Shown in pieces: positions 44,109 through 55,478 of a stretch of DNA of 64,000 nucleotides. How positions within the stretch are numbered: position 1 is the first letter of the stretch; each line of letters opens with the position of its first letter. The DNA is from Setomelanomma holmii. Its lineage: Eukaryota > Ascomycota > Dothideomycetes > Pleosporales > Phaeosphaeriaceae. A program made the translations under genes and the position numbers. The notes under the pieces are model-generated. The model made no database searches, was not told the DNA's origin, and saw only the letters and a program-made list of their open reading frames with translations. The stretch covers positions 768,668-832,667 of the forward strand of contig ML978154.1 in NCBI GenBank assembly GCA_010015745.1, given 5' to 3'.

Positions 44109-46121
44109 TCAAGCCTTCTCCCGTCTAAAGAGTCCTCTAAGACTCGTCTTGAACTTATGCCAGTCGCCATGCTTCTTCAACGAAATGCAGTCCTTGTCTT
44201 CCTTTAATCGTTCACGCTCGTACTTCTTGTTTTCCTTGCTCTTGCTACGCTCGCGCTTACGCTCCTGTTTCTTCTTTTTCTCGTTGAGGACGAACATGCT
44301 TGTCGGGCGAGCCTTAAGTCCAGGACGTTCCGTGACACCTGAATCCCACAGGCCGGCTGTTGTGATGGGGTTGAAGGCCGACTGTGTCTTTCGGGCGCGT
44401 TCAGGGTCGGCGATAGGCGGCGAGAGAAGTGGTGGAGACAGTATAGGCGCAGTCGTGTCATCTGGCGGAGGTATAACAACGGGCGTTGGGATGGTCGTTA
44501 CGGCAGCGTTATATTTCGGGTCAACGGCAGGCGTTTCCGAAGACGTTCTTTCGAGGGTTGTAGGAAGGGCTAGTTCCTTGATGCGTAGCAACTCGACACT
44601 GCGTTTCGTCTGTCGCTCCTCCTCGCTTTCTGGAAGTGCTTGGTCCTCGAAAGCCAGTCCATAACGCCTTCTCATGCTGCCGCTCATGCTGTGGAAATTG
44701 GCATTGCCAGTAGAGTTCGCACGGCGCGAGCGTGTTTTATGGCTAGGAGAAGCATTTGGAGTCGCTTTAGCTGAGATTGGCGACGGCGAAGGCTCAGTGA
44801 AGCTCGTACTACGAGGTAACCGCTCCATACCCGTCCGAAACAACCGTGGCAGAGAGCGGCGGTTGTCGTCGACGGTGGAAGCAGGCGATGTGGAGCGCGA
44901 TGAGTCTAGGAAGGACATGGACACTGTGCGATTGTTCGAGGTACGGAAGGTGTCGAGCGAAGGTGTGGGAGGTTGGCTAGGAGTGTTGGGTGAACAGAAG
45001 GTATGAGAGGCTACCCAAACAGCAGACACCAGAATGAAACGTCGCAGAGCATCATCGGTATGGATTGGCAGCTGGTCGTTTGGTAGGAAAGAGTCAAGGT
45101 CGATGCTCGCAGGAGTCTGTGCAGGCGACGGCATGTATGAGGCCGGCGTCGGCGGCGATGTTGCAGAAGGCATTGTGTAAGAGTCCATGACATCAATCCG
45201 TCCACGGGTCATGGTTGCGATGATCGGGTGACGTCGCGAGTTTGCGCTTATGGTACTGAAGGTATACTTCTTGTCGTCCTGTCCTGGTGGGAATGTTGGC
45301 GACAGCTGCGACGAAGCTGACATACCAGACACCCGGCGCGAATGGACGGGCTTCGGGACCCATCTTGCCTTGCGATTTAGACCATGCTCATCTGTAGTAT
45401 TGAATTCGAAGCCCCCGTTCGGCATGTCCGTGACCTCCCAACAGCTCATGCCATCGTCCATACAGACCTCCGTAGCCTCTTTCGCAGACTTGGCAGGGCA
45501 GATGACACCAACCACCTCCCTGGAGCCCCAACGATCATCGATACTTCCATATGTCTCGGCCTTGACTACCAACAGGTCATTCGGTCCTAGTCTCTCTCGT
45601 GTGTTGAAAGTGCGGGCAAGGCGGCGAGTTGATCGAGCAGGAATGAGCGAGAAAGGCACGACTTCGTAGGTGGGTTTTGGGCGCTGTGAAGGAATGATCT
45701 GGTGGAGCTGCAGGAGGACTTTGGGGCGTAGGTGAAGCTTTGTAGCGAGGCAATCCACAGGCTTGGGAGGGCGAGCGCAAACGTACGACGTCTTACAGCG
45801 AAGGGAACGCTTCTTCAGCTTCTCGTCGGCAGCAGCACTGCTACCAGAAGATGCAGGTCGTGAAGGCGTGGGAGTGACGGAGGGAGTGTCGGGTGCTGTC
45901 ATTACATGCTTCTGCGGCGTGATAGCATCCGAGGCATTGGTCGTGGACTCGGCGACGAGTGAAGGCGAGGGAGTCTGTCGGCGAAGGACAGAACCGATTA
46001 TGGAAAGAGGCATCTGCACAAGGAAGGAGCCATTGCTGGTGTGCGAAGAAGGGGAGTGCGGCAGCGAGTGTTCATGGCCGTGTTTGCGGGCGGCATCAGC
46101 TGTCAACAGCTTGTCCAGCAT
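44109..46121 (-). CDS. conserved fungal protein of unknown function, single exon
   Basis: A 670-codon frame starts at ATG 46121. Residues 105-240 look folded and conserved: KTSYVCARPPKPVDCLATKL, LHLRPKVLLQLHQIIPSQRP, then LGPNDLLVVKAETYG and CWEVTDMPNGGFEF. I recall this block in other Pezizomycotina without assigned function. A hydrophobic helix-like segment (RRFILVSAVWVASHTFC) lies near residue 360. The rest is Ser/Pro/Thr-rich and disordered, and the C-terminus is strongly basic (EKKKKQERKRERSKSKENKK), then a final KTSLRGLFRREK. The basic end suggests nuclear or membrane-surface binding, but this is inference. Confidence 0.72.
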   Translation of the reverse strand: MLDKLLTADAARKHGHEHSLPHSPSSHTSNGSFLVQMPLSIIGSVLRRQTPSPSLVAESTTNASDAITPQKHVMTAPDTPSVTPTPSRPASSGSSAAADEKLKKRSLRCKTSYVCARPPKPVDCLATKLHLRPKVLLQLHQIIPSQRPKPTYEVVPFSLIPARSTRRLARTFNTRERLGPNDLLVVKAETYGSIDDRWGSREVVGVICPAKSAKEATEVCMDDGMSCWEVTDMPNGGFEFNTTDEHGLNRKARWVPKPVHSRRVSGMSASSQLSPTFPPGQDDKKYTFSTISANSRRHPIIATMTRGRIDVMDSYTMPSATSPPTPASYMPSPAQTPASIDLDSFLPNDQLPIHTDDALRRFILVSAVWVASHTFCSPNTPSQPPTPSLDTFRTSNNRTVSMSFLDSSRSTSPASTVDDNRRSLPRLFRTGMERLPRSTSFTEPSPSPISAKATPNASPSHKTRSRRANSTGNANFHSMSGSMRRRYGLAFEDQALPESEEERQTKRSVELLRIKELALPTTLERTSSETPAVDPKYNAAVTTIPTPVVIPPPDDTTAPILSPPLLSPPIADPERARKTQSAFNPITTAGLWDSGVTERPGLKARPTSMFVLNEKKKKQERKRERSKSKENKKYERERLKEDKDCISLKKHGDWHKFKTSLRGLFRREKA

Positions 46122-47570
46122 AGTTCCAGCTACCTCGACATGCTGGAGGAAGAATCAGCGCACAAGGAAGACATGGCGAGAGCGAAGGGGTAAGCGGAGA
46201 GGCAGCCATGATCCTTTTGTCAGTGATGGCTGACCTGTGCGCGGTGGTTTGGAGGATAGGGCCCCTCTGTCAAACAATTACACGCCAGGGCTGACTTACA
46301 AGCCACAGCTAGCTGAAATTATGCAGGGGTGCTAGCGACCATCCAAGATGACTGTCGCAGGCAGCGCGAAAAGGAGGATTATGGAAGCCATTCTACGCAG
46401 CGGAAGAACGGCTTTGATGAGTCTCCCAGCGTGAGCTCACCGGAGCACAGTTTCGTTCGTCCGCTCTCTCCAGACGCACGAGGCACATCAGGCAGGACGG
46501 CACACTACGCGTCCGATGCCGGTTTAGCCACATCGTGAAGGTCAAACCGAGACACGAGACGCTTCCGGTCAAGCTCGTCGCAAAGACGCCGAGGTGATTG
46601 GCCCATCTAGCTTGTTTCATGCGCAGAGTGGCTAGTGAAGTCGCTTCCAAAGCCTCTCCCATCGCAAGCTGCACCTTTCGGGGACTTTGCTCAGCTGCTC
46701 GGCCACCGGCGCCACCTGTCAACAATGCGTTGCTGGGCGGCTTACCTTGCCCATGCTTGGTACCATGTGCGCTGACTGTCCGAGAAGTACCGCTCATGGC
46801 TGGCCGTTCGTCGATGAGCGAGAATCAGAGACATGATTTCCGCGACCTTCCGCTATCGTAAAGAGCGGATCTGGTCGACATGTGATGCCTCGATCGACAA
46901 CGTGTGGGGAAGGCACGACCGAGCCCACTGCCATCTGGCTGGAGCCGCGTAAATACTGCGTATACCGTATTCACCACGCCATCCTGAAGTGTGTCCTGGC
47001 TCAATGCAATTGGCTCGACTGCGCCGCACATTCCAGCCGACACGGGCACAAGCTACAAGAGTGGATCTACTCGAGATAGCCTACAAGACTTGTAGAGTGT
47101 CTTGGACGTAACTCTTTTTAAAGCTTGACAGGTGCAAGCGTGCCGGAAGCGAGCTATCGATAGTGCAGTGCTTGGAGCACATCACCACCACCACGCCTCA
47201 TCAGAATGCTGTAACGAGCTCTTCACCGCTACGGGCTACTCGGGCTCCACGACTGCCCGCAAACCTGCTGCATCCCCGCCTGGCTTCATGATTTTCCTTC
47301 CTCGTCGACTCGCTCTAGATCGCAGCCTACGCTCGTTGTTCGACCGGGCCCGTGAACGCCCGCTTTCCGAGTGCTCAGAAATTTTCACACCGAAGCCGAC
47401 ATCTTGCCATGAGCTGAGGGAAGGTGCAATTCATCACGTCTCCGCCGACGCGCCGACATTGGCTCGGAGCAAAAAGACCCCGCTTCCTTGTACGACATTG
47501 GTGCGAAGTGTTGTACGGACGAGAAGGGAAACTCTTCTCTCGTCAGCAATCTTTGCAGGCTCAAGCCATC
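46122..47570. other. 1.45-kb divergent intergenic region
   Basis: Between the unknown gene (-) and the SET gene (+). An ATG-started 134-codon frame on the minus strand (46797-46393) has fair composition (LGVFATSLTGSVSCLGLTF) but no recognised family; I leave it uncalled. Confidence 0.4.
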
Positions 47571-49751
47571 ATGTCATCAGTGGAGCGCCAACCTAACCAC
47601 GCAGTCGCGCATTCTGCCTGTTCAGTATCAGCCGAAGCATTTAGCCCGCATGCCTTGGCAGAAGAGCTGGTAAAGTGGTTTACTGAAAATGGAGGCCAGC
47701 TCAGCGATGATGTCGAGTTAGCATTTGACGATTCGCGTGGCTTCCACATCCGAGCTACGAGACCACTGTGCTCGCCAGTCGTAGTGACTTGCCCGCTCAA
47801 GCTTACACTCTCATGTCTAAGTCTAGACCCAGTTCAGCAAGAGGTGCTCCACATTGATAGCCCTTTGCAGCAGTGTCGCGGCAAGATTCCGGATCACATA
47901 CTGACCCACCTCTTGCTGATAGACCAGCGCTTGAAGGGCAGAGACTCGCCATGGCATGCTTACATCGCCTGCTTACCGGGGCCGGAAAGCATGACTACGC
48001 CGCTTTGGTTCGACGACGATGACATGACTTTCCTGGCAGGTACAGGCCTGCCACCCGCTATCAAAGAGAGGGAAGCGGAGTACCACGAACAGTGGCAGAA
48101 TGCACTAGAGATCTTGAAAGAGATCGGTGCACCGCTGGCTGACGAGCTTGATCAGTAAGTTGCATCCACTGCGACCATCGTGCACTATTGTCTTGCTGTA
48201 TGCTTTCGCTGCGGGCGTCACGTACTGTGCTCAGCCAGCCTCACCATCGCTATTCGTTAAATTGCACTTGTGGTGATATCACAATGATCTCCTCGGCCAA
48301 TACTTCACGTTCTCTGATGGGTTCTTTACATTACCAGCTTGCTGACAAGCGTCAGTCAATCTTTCCTTTGGGCCGCCACAATATGTACTTCACGTGCATT
48401 CATCTCTACACACATTCTTCCCGATCATGATACGTTCCCAGTGCTCTTTCCCGTTGTTGACATTCTCAACCATTCGGCAGAAGCCCAGATCGAGTGGGCC
48501 TTTGAGCCACACCAGTCATTTTCTCTAAAGTTGCTGGACGGAAAGACTACTTGTCCAGGACAAGAATTGCTCAACAACTATGCACCCAAGCAGAATGACG
48601 AGCTACTTCTGGGCTATGGATTCTGCCTCGAAGATCATGCCATCGAGCAATTCTCGCTAAAGCTCGCTTTTCCACCTGCATGGCGGCAGTTCGCAGCAGA
48701 CGCAGGACTGTTCAAGCCTGAGAATATCCCATTCGGCATGAGTACCGACTTCCTGAACGGGGACCCAGACCACGAACAGCACTTTCTCCGCGCACCAGGC
48801 CATCCATTCGGTCGGTATGACAGTTGCATACCCTTCTTTCGTGGCATCCCTCCATACATCGTTCACTTCTTCTTCATCCAGAGCCTACTTACCCTTGACA
48901 TTGACATTCGCCAACTCAAAATCGCACGCCCAGGAGCTCGAGTGACGTTACAAGTCCTCATCCTCCTACACCAAGCCATCTCGCAACGTTGCTCAAACCT
49001 TCCTCTCACCCTTCCCCGCCAACCCACCAACGTCAAACAAACATTTGCCAAAATCTATCGTGACGGCCAAGCCAAAATCATACACTCCATCCGCATCGAA
49101 CTCCGCTCCGTAATCGCCCGTCTCCGCGCCCCCTTCGCACAAGTCCCACCCGCTCGTCCTGCGCTCCTATCCCCGACCGAAGCACTCCTCACTTCAGCCG
49201 CTGAACTCCCACTCTTCGAATCCCAGCGCTTCAAAGAAGGCCTCGATAAACATGACTTACATTCTCTCGCCGACGATCGTATGGTGTGGACGTTGTGGCT
49301 GATTTGTGTCGGGACGTACCAGCTTACCAATCTACTCGGGCCGGATTCGTTGATACATGATTGGTTGAGAACGATATATACTCAACACCCGCTTTCGCAG
49401 CTTGAAGAGGGCATTGAAGATGCGGATACGTATTCGTTTGTTGATGGGCATTTGGCTGATTTTCTCGACGTTCCTGGGCATGAGGATGAAAGGGAGATTT
49501 CGGAGGCGTTGGATAGTATCGGTGAGAAGTTCAGATCTATGGACGCCAACAAGGAGCCAGTGCTTGTTATGGGACCGGTTGAAAATCTAGGCGCGAGGAT
49601 TATTATGTGGGGTATGAAAGTTGTCGATGCCGAGATGGTGAACGTAATGGATGAGAACGGGCAGAGGGCTTGTTTGTACGTCAAGCCGTGGAAACAAGAC
49701 GACGATGGCAGTGACGAGTCGTGGATGTACGAGGAGACAGTAGTAGTGTGA
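47571..49751 (+). CDS. SET-domain protein lysine methyltransferase (SETD3/LSMT-like)
   Basis: Exons 47571-48154 and 48356-49751 (intron 201 nt) give 659 aa. The N-terminus has the split start of a SET fold: LVKWFTENGGQLSDDVELAF, then RGFHIRATRPL. After the intron come FLWAATICTSRAFIS, the motif FPVVDILNHSAEAQIEWAFE (NHS core binding AdoMet) and ELLNNYAPKQNDELLLGYGF (the GEEL-YG motif equivalent). A helical C-terminal substrate-binding region of about 350 residues follows, as in plant Rubisco LSMT and yeast Rkm enzymes that methylate ribosomal proteins. The substrate is unknown. The intron is long for this window and partly coding-like, so an alternative small exon cannot be ruled out. Confidence 0.85.
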
Positions 49752-50128
49752 GAAGCTTCGATACTCTCTCGCGGCAGACGGAGGGTTTAGGCTTTCTCAG
49801 GTGAGGATCATTATTGGTAAAGAATAGTAGCAGAAAGATCACTACGATTGAGTTGTTGGCACTGTGCTTGCTTCATTGTACTCAGACGACTTTCACCGAA
49901 GCCGCGAAAATTTCTAGCGCACTAGCTAAACACTCGCTTCCCCCAGTCCATCCGGTCCATGACAGACACAATCCGTATAAGAACGCCATGACTCGTGAAA
50001 GCAAAAGCCCAAGGACGCCTGCAGCCCGCAATATAGCAGAGTGTCCCCCCATCCCCCCATACTAGTACAATAAAGGTCCACCATGATTCGAGCCTGTATA
50101 GCCTGAGTTTCAATGGCTTCAGGTACGC
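49752..50128. other. convergent 3' spacer
   Basis: 377 bp between the convergent SET and coiled-coil genes; nothing seen. Confidence 0.45.
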
Positions 50129-52204
50129 TCACCGTCTCGATCCACCCAATCTAGCCTTCGCCTTCCGCATGAATGTGTCCTCATCCTCCGCACCATTAAA
50201 GAAGAAATCTCTGCCCATATCATGCGAAGTGGTCGCAGCAGGCGTGTTCGGTTGTGTCCGCGAGCGTGCAACATCAGTCCTCACGCTCACGCTGGGTAGC
50301 TTCGTTCCATCGCTTGAAGAGGTCATGCCTTGCTTTCCAGGCTGGCCAGGTGCGTCTGTCGGGTGCTGAATATAGGACTTTGAACGAGTGAGAGTCGGCG
50401 AGCGCTGGGTTTGTTGTTGTCGACCTGGTGTCTGTGTCTGAGGCCCAACTTCCTGGCATTGCGCGGCGGTCTGTGCTCGTGGTTTGCTGAGGCGGTCCAT
50501 ACTCTTCCACCAGCGGTCTCGATCTTGTGGATCTAGCTCTGATGTTAGAACGGTGTCGGCTTCAGAGATCAGAGATGTGCGGGTAGGGACAGGAGGAGGG
50601 GGCATGGATGCCCACTCTTCTTGGCTTTCTTGAGCTGTTTCTGCTGAGCTGATTTCTGGCTCCGACTGGCGACGTTGTCTTGGATTGCGTAGGTCGCGCT
50701 GAGATAGATGGTCGCGGAAAGATAGGCCCTCACTCGAACTGTTCGTATGCGCGTGCTTGCTGCTCAACCGGGATGGAACGCGTGGTGAAATTTCACCACC
50801 AGACGGCTTGCGACTCCTAGGCCTGGCCGTGGTCGTGGGACTCTTGCCGTGGCTGGACGAGTGCAGTGTCTCATTGGACGTTCTGTTTCCAGCTACTTGG
50901 TCAGGTCGATATAAGCCCCGCAGCCCTTCCGATCGAGGTGTTGGTGTATGGGGAGCTGAGGAGTCCGACTTGGTAGGTGAAATTTGTAGAGCATCCAGAA
51001 TTGGCTGTTCGGGAAGTCTGCGTTCTCGATACCGTTTCGGAGTCCTCGAGGCGCGCTTGTCGGATGCGACCTGTTCTACAATCCTCGGTATCTGTTGCTG
51101 AAATATGGCAGGGATCTGAGGGACTTCTGGAGTCGGACTAGGGCTCGTTATGCGAAGTGCTTTCAGCGAAGCAGCTGACATGCGTTTGGCGAGATCTCGT
51201 GCCGACCGTCGTCGCTCTTGAGTGGAGTCAAGGAATCTCTTCGAGCGTTCGGAGGGAGTGACCGAAACCACCGACTCTCTGCTGTCCTTGACATGAGGTG
51301 AGTCCGGCTGACTGTAGTAGTCGGAGTCAAAGTGACTGGTAGATGGTCGGGACTCATCGATACTGTATATGCGCGATGGGCATCTAGTGCTGCCATCGAC
51401 GAGAGTGTTGGCTCTCGAAGAGTCCTCTTCCAACGCTACAACTCGCTTCCTCAAATCCTTAACTTCGCTAGCCAGTGCTTGTTTCTCAGTCTCCAGCGCG
51501 ATGATGGTATCAGCCGCTTCCTGAACTGCAAACTCTTGGTCTTCCCAATGTGAGGAGCATTCAACGTTGATAGAGAGCATATCTTCATTCGACTTCCTGA
51601 GCGCGTCATTGTCGTCTTTGACGCGCACCATTATCTCTTCCCATTCTTGTATCTTCAGTCGCAGGTAGTTGTTCTCGTCCTTCAGCTCATTGTTCTCTTC
51701 TTCGAGCGGTTCAAGGTCCTCCACTCGCTCCCTTGCTTTGGTCAAGTCGTGCTGGAGCTCAGAGTTGTTCTTCTTGAGCAGCTCGACTCGCATGTTCGAG
51801 GTCATCAAGGCGTCCTTCAGCTTCTCAATCTCAATTGTCAACTCGCGATTCGTCTTTGTTCGTGGTAGCCCAACATCACTAGGCCTTCGTCGACGTATCG
51901 GAGAGACAGGCGTTGTCTGCGCTTCGGAGAGGGCGAACTCGGCGAAAATGTCAGGCGAGGTTTCAAATGAGTGTGTGTTCGCAGGGGTCGTCGCAGGTGC
52001 TTCAGCAGCGCGTGTATCGAGTGGTGCGGGAGTTGGCATATGTTGCGCTCTTCGGGCTTGCAGTGCATTCCGCAAGTACTCTGACTTGGGCGCCACTGTG
52101 CCGGACGCTGTTCGAGCAACTGAAGGTCTGGTTTGATCGGGTGTTGAAGGGCGTTGTGAGGCGCTGCGACCTAAGCCGCGCGATGCGGACGGTGGAGTTG
52201 CCAT
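50129..52204 (-). CDS. coiled-coil protein with disordered phospho-rich tail
   Basis: One exon of 691 codons starts at ATG 52204 (the frame extends a few codons further up but only to a TTG). Residues about 118-265 form a strong coiled coil: KTNRELTIEIEKLKDALMTS, ELLKKNNSELQHDLTKARER, LEEENNELKDENNYLRLKIQ, and ALETEKQALASEVKDLRKRV. It resembles the motif near the N-terminus of centrosomin/spindle-pole proteins, but I cannot confirm it. The remainder is Ser/Pro/Arg-rich with many possible kinase sites, ending in DMGRDFFFNGAEDEDTFMRK and a basic KARLGGSRR. Such a conserved end suggests a binding site. A cytoskeletal or spindle-pole role is a guess. Confidence 0.72.
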   Translation of the reverse strand: MATPPSASRGLGRSASQRPSTPDQTRPSVARTASGTVAPKSEYLRNALQARRAQHMPTPAPLDTRAAEAPATTPANTHSFETSPDIFAEFALSEAQTTPVSPIRRRRPSDVGLPRTKTNRELTIEIEKLKDALMTSNMRVELLKKNNSELQHDLTKARERVEDLEPLEEENNELKDENNYLRLKIQEWEEIMVRVKDDNDALRKSNEDMLSINVECSSHWEDQEFAVQEAADTIIALETEKQALASEVKDLRKRVVALEEDSSRANTLVDGSTRCPSRIYSIDESRPSTSHFDSDYYSQPDSPHVKDSRESVVSVTPSERSKRFLDSTQERRRSARDLAKRMSAASLKALRITSPSPTPEVPQIPAIFQQQIPRIVEQVASDKRASRTPKRYRERRLPEQPILDALQISPTKSDSSAPHTPTPRSEGLRGLYRPDQVAGNRTSNETLHSSSHGKSPTTTARPRSRKPSGGEISPRVPSRLSSKHAHTNSSSEGLSFRDHLSQRDLRNPRQRRQSEPEISSAETAQESQEEWASMPPPPVPTRTSLISEADTVLTSELDPQDRDRWWKSMDRLSKPRAQTAAQCQEVGPQTQTPGRQQQTQRSPTLTRSKSYIQHPTDAPGQPGKQGMTSSSDGTKLPSVSVRTDVARSRTQPNTPAATTSHDMGRDFFFNGAEDEDTFMRKAKARLGGSRR

Positions 52205-53864
52205 GTCTGGCAGAGAAAAGTTGTCCAAAGTGGGTATTGTATGCCGTGCGCGAGGGATATCAGTGTCCAGTATTGACCAAGTAGCTTCACATTGATGACA
52301 ACCGCGATTGTACTTTTACGAGTCGTTCAAGAAATCGTGTGGTGAAGGCACTGTGTAGTCGGGGAAGCACTGGTTTGGTGAAGTTAGGAATATAGACCAG
52401 CTCCTTTGTCTTGTCGACGTTCTTCTTTGTCTTCGATGAGCGTCAAAGACTGATGTCAATGAGGTTTGTAGGTCCCAAGATCCTATGCGTCCACAATGCG
52501 CTCGGCGCTCAGTCGCAGGATCGCGCGCACTGATTTCTGGTGTATCGACTCGATTCGTGGGTCATCGATGATGCTTAGAAGCGCAGCTTATTTCGACGTC
52601 GGTAGAAAGGCTTTGCGCGGCTCTTGCTTAAAGTTTGCTTGTAAGGGAAGGAAGCTCAAATGCTTGTGTCGCGTGCGAAGACAGGAGGAAAGTCGCTCGA
52701 GAGAGGATCGTTCTTTAGGTCCATAACTCGCGCTGAGAACACTGAAGTCTGTCTTGCCAGGCTCACACTGCTTTTTGTTCCGGTGAGGTGTGAAGTCTGC
52801 AGGAGAACATATGGTAGAGCGGTGGATTGTAAATGCAGGGACCTGTCAATTCCGCGTCACTGGAGCAATGCGGCATGCATCAGCCAGAGCAATCACGACA
52901 ACGAGAATATACAGGAAATGGTGAGCGAGAAGACCCCGCGACCCCGCAGATGAAGAAAAGAAAATGCAAGGATAAGGGCAGCGAGGATCTGAAGCCTAAG
53001 GGATGAAGAAAGCAGTCGGGCAGCAGCTCGTTCTTAGTCGCGCCTTCACCAGCTAGGGGCCATGCAACTTTAGCGAGGAAGGGGCACAGCGGGAGGTTAC
53101 GTCCGGTGCGGCCCAGCACACAACGGTTGCACAAGTAGCTCGTGCACCTATTGGCCATGTTTGTGCTTTTTGGCCGATCTGCGCATAAGCCCCATGTTCA
53201 ATCGGGAGCCCTCTGTAGACACATCCCTGCTCATCACGAAAACCGTCACGAACGAGATAAGATGAAGCACACGAGAGGCGTGTTTCACGTCACATCATCA
53301 CAATTCATTTTGCGCCTCTCGAGGCCAGTCTTGTTAGTGAGGGGCTGGGTGGAGGGCCCGTTCTCGTCTCGACCCGCGCAAAGCAATTTGTCTCCCGCCG
53401 CAGCGCGTTCCTACCGCGCGAGCGACAACGGCGTGGAGTGGACTGAGGTAGTGCTTCCGGTCTTGCGCAGGGGAAGCGGATACCGTTGGGCGTTGATGTC
53501 TGCGGGACTCGATTCGAATAATCTCAAGTGGCAAAGATTTGGGCTTCTCTCCGAATGTAAAACGACCACGATGTCTTGTGAGAAGCGTTTTGCGAGCTAA
53601 AGACTCAAGACAAGGTTGGCAGATATCAAAGGACTCGCTCGAAGCATGAACCATAGATCCCGAAGGCCCGGTCACACGAGTTGATCTCACAGCACCTTAT
53701 GAAGTGCTATGCCCAACGCGATCACGGTCCATAGTGGGGTAGACGTTACATCGTGGTAGTGTTTCCTCACAAGTTTGACTTTCAGCTTCTCGAGCCGGTT
53801 TTTGGAGAGAGGAACAAGCTATTAGTCTGGTTATAAGGTTGTACACTTCGCCGAACACACGTAC
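52205..53864. other. 1.66-kb intergenic region
   Basis: Contains the promoter of the coiled-coil gene and the ERG27 3' region. Frames of up to 152 codons occur without motifs or splice support. Confidence 0.4.
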
Positions 53865-55231
53865 TCAATCCATATCGACACCTATCCCTGCTTTGCGAAG
53901 TCGGCCTTCCCACTCGATGCGGAGCCGCTCCATCTCCTCCCAGCACTTCTTGCCCGTCTCCACGAACTCCTCTTGACTCTTCTTTGTGGAGTCCTTTGCG
54001 TATGGGCTCCTTCCTTTCCGTGTGTATTCGCGTATTTTCCCTCCCCAGCCCCAGCCGTCTACCTCGGTACGCTCCACTCGTTCTTCGCCCCAGAGGTTCG
54101 TTGCACTGCCCCACTTGCCCACGCCGTCCTTCTGCTCCATGCTATCCAGTGTGCTTTGTTTGGCGAGCGCGAGCCAGACCATTGCGACCGCGCCCTTCTC
54201 GACTGTGACAGGGTGCCATTGGCTGCCGAGCCATCGCGCGACAAACATGGCGGCGAACATGAGGTATTCGAGAATGAGGGGAAGCGGGACGATCGAGGTG
54301 CCGCAGATGCCGGGATGGGAGGTATATATTCGTGGCTTAGTGGTCTTCTCTGAGAGTTCTGAGACGTCGAGGTACTGGTCGACTTCGCTGGATGTAGGTG
54401 GCAGGGCGGATGTGACAGCCAGAAGATCTGTTAGCCGCTTCGAGGACTCGTACGGCACTTTAGACGCCATGCCCTGCATGTCATTGAAGTCAAATGTGTG
54501 GTCGTATGCCTCCAAGCTGCTGACCCATATTATTCGACCTCGTGCGTCTTCGCTTGGTGCATGCTTTGCAAGTAGCGGGGCGAGGTAGTGTCCCAGTAGG
54601 TAGTGCCCAAACACATTGGCGCAGAAGACCTCACCCAGTGCAGGCTCCTCGACCTTCTTATCCGCAGGCATCTGCGGCTTTGTAGTCCAACCTACTCCCG
54701 ACAGCTTGAATGTAGGGTATGTGGTCGAGTTCTTCCATGATGTGAGGATGCTGAAGACGGCGAGCGGCCAGTTGAGGCCTGTCCATCCTCCAATTCCTGC
54801 ATTGCAGATGGCCACGTCGAGCTTCGGGATGGTATCTCGCAGCCTTTTGCAAAGCTTTTGAACCGACACCAGGCTCAGCAGGTCTAATCGCTCCTGCCGA
54901 AAATGTATGCGCTGCTGCAGTACCTTCGAGATGCCTGGTAACACCCGTTCATGGCGCTGACAGACCTTGCGCAGGTGTTGTTGTAGCTTGCCGATCGTCG
55001 CGTCGCCCTTCCGCTGGTCGCGCGTGGTGATTATGAGGACAAGCGACTCGCTCTGGGGACGCGTTTGGAGGAATTCATCAATCAGGCGTGTCCCGATCCC
55101 AAGTCCCAATCCACTAAGGAAAAGTCAATGATACGCATATGAGATGTTGCGGGCTCAGCGTACCTGTTGGCGCCCGTGACCAGGACATAAAAGCCATTTT
55201 CGAGTTGTGGGAAGTCTTCTGCGAGCGTCAT
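53865..55231 (-). CDS. ERG27: 3-keto-steroid reductase, ergosterol pathway
   Basis: Exons 55231-55164 and 55113-53865, joined over a 50-nt intron, encode 438 aa. The first exon, MTLAEDFPQLENGFYVLVTG, supplies the first beta strand, and splicing completes TGANSGLGLGIGTRLIDEFL, the SDR TGxxxGxG cofactor motif. Other SDR marks are DVAICNAGIGGW, GRIIWVSSLEAYDHTF and the catalytic YESSK. A long hydrophobic-plus-linker insertion (WTGLNWPLAVFSILTSW) and the C-terminal membrane-associated part fit Erg27. Erg27 reduces the C-3 ketone during C-4 demethylation of sterols on the ER and works with Erg25, Erg26 and Erg28. The closely placed transposon (174 bp upstream) did not enter the gene. Confidence 0.9.
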
Positions 55232-55404
55232 CTTTTGGTTGAAGGGAGACGATGCAAGGAGCTCCGATCATCTACATTGGGCGAGTCCTGTTCCTGACTC
55301 GCTTACGGGGATATGCATGTTTCGGCCAATCACGAAATTGCATGCATAGATTTACACGCAAAAAGCTCATTGGGACAAATGTCTACATTTCATAGTTTAC
55401 TATA

Positions 55405-55470
55405 ACGTACTCCACGGGCGAGTGGCCCACCCTGCCAAGCCCCCACCAAAATCTACCGTGTTGCACAGTA
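55405..55470 (+). repeat. left terminal inverted repeat
   Basis: The 66-bp repeat starts ACGTACTCCACGGGC and ends TTGCACAGTA; it matches the right end with three mismatches. Confidence 0.93.
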
Positions 55471-55478
55471 GAACCGCG

